Below are positions 61,347-64,000 of a DNA stretch of 64,000 nucleotides, in pieces. The position numbers were made by a program, and so were the translations under genes. Below the pieces are notes generated by a model. The model had not been told where the DNA came from and did not search any database. It was given only the letters and a program-made list of their open reading frames with translations. Origin of the DNA: an uncultured Muribaculum sp. (GTDB lineage Bacteria > Bacteroidota > Bacteroidia > Bacteroidales > Muribaculaceae); NCBI GenBank assembly GCA_910578785.1, contig CAJTSJ010000001.1:124001-188000 (forward strand). Direction: 5' to 3'. Within the stretch, counting starts at the first letter, position 1. Each line of letters opens with the position of its first letter.

Positions 61347-63782
61347 TCAACGTATATTGGCTATACTTATTATATCTGAGAACACACCTGCGGCAGTCAC
61401 TTCCGCGCCGGCTCCATAACCTTTGATAGCCATCGGGTATTCCTTATAGCGCTCAGTCGTAATCAGAATCACGTTGTTGCTTTCCTCGAGATGGTAGAAC
61501 GGATGCGAAGCATCGACCATCTTCAGGCCGACGCTTACCGACCCGTTGTCGAGAGTAGCCACAAACCTGAAATGCCTGCCCTGTGCCTCGGCCTCGGCGC
61601 GCCACTTCTCAAAGTCGGCGTCCATGCCGCGCACACTTTCGAAGAACGAATCTATATCGCCGTCAAAGCATTCCTTTGGCAGAAACAAATCAGTCTTAAC
61701 GTCGGACTGCTCCACCTGATAGCCTGCCTCGCGGGCCAGAATGACTATCTTGCGTATCACATCCTTGCCGCTTAGGTCGTTGCGCGGATCAGGCTCGCTG
61801 TATCCGGCCTCCTGCGCCATTTTTATGGCCCGGCTCATAGGCACTTCTGGGCTAAGGACATTGAAAATATAGTTGAGCGTGCCGCTGAGCACCGCCTCGA
61901 TCTTAAGGATGCGGTCGCCCGAATTTATCAGATTGTTGATGGTGTTGATTATTGGCAGTCCGGCTCCGACATTGGTCTCGAACAGGAACTTGACATCCTT
62001 CTTGTGGGCTATGTGCTTTAGGCGCGCATAGTCGGAATAGTCGCCCGAAGCGGCTATCTTGTTTGCCGCCACGACATTGACGTTGCGGCTCAGCAGGTCG
62101 TAATACAGCGACGATATTTCCGGACTCGCCGTACAGTCGACAAAAACGGAGTTAAAAATGTTCATTCCGATCACTCCCTTGCGGAGATTCTCGGCATTGG
62201 TAGGCACCGACGATGCCTCCAGGCGGTCGGCGAACTCGTTGAAGTCTATCCCCTCGCGGTCAAACACACAGTTGCGCGAGTTGGCCAGACCTACGAGACG
62301 AAGACGCAGGGCCTTGTTGTCCAGCAGTTTTTCCTGTTGGGCGTGGATTTGCGCCAGCAAACGGCGCCCCACATTACCAAGTCCGACAACAAACAGGTTT
62401 AAGATCTGCGTGTCAGATAAGAAAAAACTGTCGTGGATTACGTTAAGAGCCTTGCGGAGATCCTTATGCTCGATGACAAAGGATATGTTGGTCTCCGATG
62501 CGCCCTGGGCGCAGGCAATCACACTGATGCCGTTGCGTCCAAGTGTATTGAAGAGCTTACCGGCGATACCGGTGGCATGCTTCATGTTTTCACCCACGAT
62601 GGCCACGGTGGCCAGGTCGGGTTCGGCGATTATATCGGTCAGCGTACCGGCCAGAAGCTCGGCCGCAAACTCTTCGTTGAGCACTTTTATGGCATGGGGA
62701 GCGTCGACATTGCGCACAGCAAACGATGTATTGTTCTCGCTGGCGGCCTGGCTGACCATGAACACGGATATACCGTTCTTGGCAAGCGAGTTGAAGATGC
62801 GCGAATTCACACCTATCACTCCCACCATACCGAGTCCGACAACGGTGATGAGACACGTGTCGTTAATCGACGAGATACCCTTGATGGCCTTTTCGCCGTC
62901 GTTCTGAGGCTCGTCGCTGATGAGTGTGCCGGGAGCCTCGGGGTTGAACGTGTTCTTAATCAGAATGGGGATGTTCTTATGGAACACCGGATAGATGGTC
63001 GGCGGATAGATGACCTTGGCGCCGAAGTTGCACAGCTCCATCGCTTCCGTGAACGACAGGCGGTCGATGACCAACGCACCGCTGATGACACGCGGGTCGG
63101 CAGTCATAAAGCCGTCTACGTCTGTCCATATTTCAAGCACTCGGGCGTCAAGAGCGGCGGCGAGTATGGCGGCGGTGTAATCCGAGCCTCCTCGGCCGAG
63201 ATTGGTGACATTGCCTTCGGCATCGCTTGAGATGAAGCCCGGCACCACGGTTACTTTCGACTCGAGATGGTCGAAAGCGGCGTGAATCAGAGGCTGGGTC
63301 GCGTCGTTGTCAAGTATATGTTTGTCCCACTTCTTTACAGTCTTAATGAAACTGCGGCTGTCGAGATGCACCGCACCGCTGATGACGTGCGACACGATCA
63401 CCGACGATATGCGTTCGCCGTAGCTCACCACTATGTCAAGGGTGCGGTCGCTAAGGTCCTTTATCAGGCTCACGCCACGATAGATGTTGCCGAGTTCTTC
63501 AAGCAACGGATTCACTATCGAAAGGACCTCAAGCTGATCGGAGGACGGAACCACGCCCTCTATCACCTTGCGATGGCGGTCGACTATGCGCGCATAGCTT
63601 TCAAGGTGCGCTATGTCGCCCTTGGCCGCCAGCTTAGCAGTATTAATCAGCTGGTCGGTGATTCCGCCCAGGGCCGACACCACAACGATGACCGGCTCGT
63701 CGCAGGCCTCGACTATGGCCTTGACACTGCGCAGACTCTCTACAGTACCAACAGATGTTCCACCAAATTTAAGTACTTTCAT
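61347..63782 (-). CDS. thrA: Bifunctional aspartokinase / homoserine dehydrogenase
   Basis: 811 residues. Aspartokinase domain (KFGGTSVGTVESLR, GRGGSDYTAAILAAAL), two ACT regulatory domains at about 320-460 (ISSINDTCLITVVGLGMVGVIG, VAIVGENMKHATGIAGKLF), and homoserine dehydrogenase domain (FVVGLGNVGRRLLAQIHAQ, VVAANKIAASGDY, GGTLNYIF-type site LSGTLNYIFNVL, EPDPRNDLSGKDVIRK). Commits aspartate to threonine; the ACT domains imply threonine feedback. First gene of thrA-hsk-thrC. I see no threonine-rich leader peptide upstream. Confidence 0.97.
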   Translation of the reverse strand: MKVLKFGGTSVGTVESLRSVKAIVEACDEPVIVVVSALGGITDQLINTAKLAAKGDIAHLESYARIVDRHRKVIEGVVPSSDQLEVLSIVNPLLEELGNIYRGVSLIKDLSDRTLDIVVSYGERISSVIVSHVISGAVHLDSRSFIKTVKKWDKHILDNDATQPLIHAAFDHLESKVTVVPGFISSDAEGNVTNLGRGGSDYTAAILAAALDARVLEIWTDVDGFMTADPRVISGALVIDRLSFTEAMELCNFGAKVIYPPTIYPVFHKNIPILIKNTFNPEAPGTLISDEPQNDGEKAIKGISSINDTCLITVVGLGMVGVIGVNSRIFNSLAKNGISVFMVSQAASENNTSFAVRNVDAPHAIKVLNEEFAAELLAGTLTDIIAEPDLATVAIVGENMKHATGIAGKLFNTLGRNGISVIACAQGASETNISFVIEHKDLRKALNVIHDSFFLSDTQILNLFVVGLGNVGRRLLAQIHAQQEKLLDNKALRLRLVGLANSRNCVFDREGIDFNEFADRLEASSVPTNAENLRKGVIGMNIFNSVFVDCTASPEISSLYYDLLSRNVNVVAANKIAASGDYSDYARLKHIAHKKDVKFLFETNVGAGLPIINTINNLINSGDRILKIEAVLSGTLNYIFNVLSPEVPMSRAIKMAQEAGYSEPDPRNDLSGKDVIRKIVILAREAGYQVEQSDVKTDLFLPKECFDGDIDSFFESVRGMDADFEKWRAEAEAQGRHFRFVATLDNGSVSVGLKMVDASHPFYHLEESNNVILITTERYKEYPMAIKGYGAGAEVTAAGVFSDIISIANIR

Positions 63783-63827
63783 TTCTATATTGTCAGAGAT
63801 TGTCTAAATGTATATCAGATTTTTTCG

Positions 63828-63835
63828 CGAAGTTA
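63828..63835 (-). promoter_or_regulatory. Possible -7 box TAACTTCG of the thr operon
   Basis: One mismatch from TAnnTTTG, about 46 bases before the thrA ATG. Confidence 0.3.
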
Positions 63836-63906
63836 CTCAAAATGCACGGATTAAAACAGTGAAAGAAACTAAAATAGCTCCCTTCGTGCCCTCTTCAGGC
63901 ATTTTT

Positions 63907-64000
63907 TCAGAATTTACGGCATGTCACCACCGAATAGTCCGACTCGATGACCAGATTTTCCTTGCTCAGATGCTTCACTGCAAATGTGGTCACGGCCGAA
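63907..64000 (-). CDS. 3' end of an unidentified gene
   Basis: The minus-strand frame entering from the window edge reads SAVTTFAVKHLSKENLVIE and continues to VVTCRKF before TGA at 63907. Its codon use fits the surrounding genes, and a gene end is expected here because thrA has its own upstream region. About 30 codons are too few to name it. Confidence 0.55.
   Translation of the reverse strand, partial: SAVTTFAVKHLSKENLVIESDYSVVTCRKF

Noticed and set aside
63783..63906. Threonine attenuator leader peptide before thrA
   Set aside because: No short frame rich in Thr or Ile codons followed by a terminator was found on the minus strand; the only weak hairpin nearby has its T-run on the opposite strand.

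Overview
The window is a stretch of a Bacteroidales chromosome, most like Muribaculaceae or a related Bacteroides/Prevotella-group gut bacterium. Three things point there. The gene content is typical: a Na+-pumping methylmalonyl-CoA decarboxylase operon with a lamin-tail/OadG fusion, the ThrA / PGM-like homoserine kinase / ThrC set, type B L31, secreted glycosidases and an S9 dipeptidyl-peptidase-like enzyme. Start sites almost never carry a purine-rich Shine-Dalgarno. At least fifteen genes are preceded by the Bacteroidetes -7 box TAnnTTTG. There is no rRNA, CRISPR array, transposase gene or intact prophage.

Layout. 1-2242: end of a GH43-type glycosidase and a GH88 unsaturated glucuronyl hydrolase lipoprotein, probably the tail of a polysaccharide-utilisation locus. 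2531-3595: a secreted protein with twelve exact-length 21-residue leucine-rich repeats. 3756-7056: lepA and nhaA. 7057-7716: a gene-free block of palindromic extragenic repeats. 7717-13558: miaA and pepT, then a four-module CoA-disulfide reductase/rhodanese/TusA/DsrE2 protein divergent from an OxyR-type regulator whose promoter carries an OxyR-like operator. 13663-20653: dnaK, divergent from the epimerase and the four subunits of the sodium-pumping decarboxylase. 20908-25780: aspS with a structured leader, nif3-like, a zinc-ribbon coiled-coil protein and small membrane proteins. 25791-29203: a GH3 beta-glucosidase and an Ntn-hydrolase (C45-like). 29362-37990: tRNA-Lys, PBP1A, a biotin-dependent carboxyltransferase, rpmE2, aroE and comEC. 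37987-41305: ugd and a membrane CapD/FlaA1-type sugar epimerase/dehydratase (capsule or glycan precursor genes). 41453-45403: a CAA microsatellite, tRNA-Arg, dapA, ftsH and rsfS, with an IS-end-like palindrome inside the ftsH terminator. 45515-47992: aminotransferase and FtsX-like permease. 48214-51830: an A+T-richer accessory patch with small membrane proteins, a KilA-N protein and a lipoprotein, bracketed internally by a 26-bp direct repeat. 51896-58697: S9 peptidase, dnaB, a cysteine-less thioredoxin-fold protein and lon. 58765-63782: the threonine operon, then the 3' end of an unidentified gene.

How it fits together. The epimerase and decarboxylase subunits, with the PycB/OadA-type carboxyltransferase further on, form the carboxylation/decarboxylation part of succinate-to-propionate fermentation coupled to Na+ export; NhaA works on the same ion. 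dapA and thrA share the aspartate-family pathway. dnaK, ftsH, lon, rsfS and lepA are protein-quality and translation functions. The OxyR/CoA-disulfide reductase pair looks like an oxidative and sulfur-stress unit.

I did not find a clearly new multi-gene defence or mobile system. The items most worth checking are the lamin-tail/OadG fusion, the OxyR-like operator with its multi-domain sulfur-transfer target, the aspS leader, the IS-like palindrome nested in a terminator, and the direct-repeat-bounded KilA-N patch.
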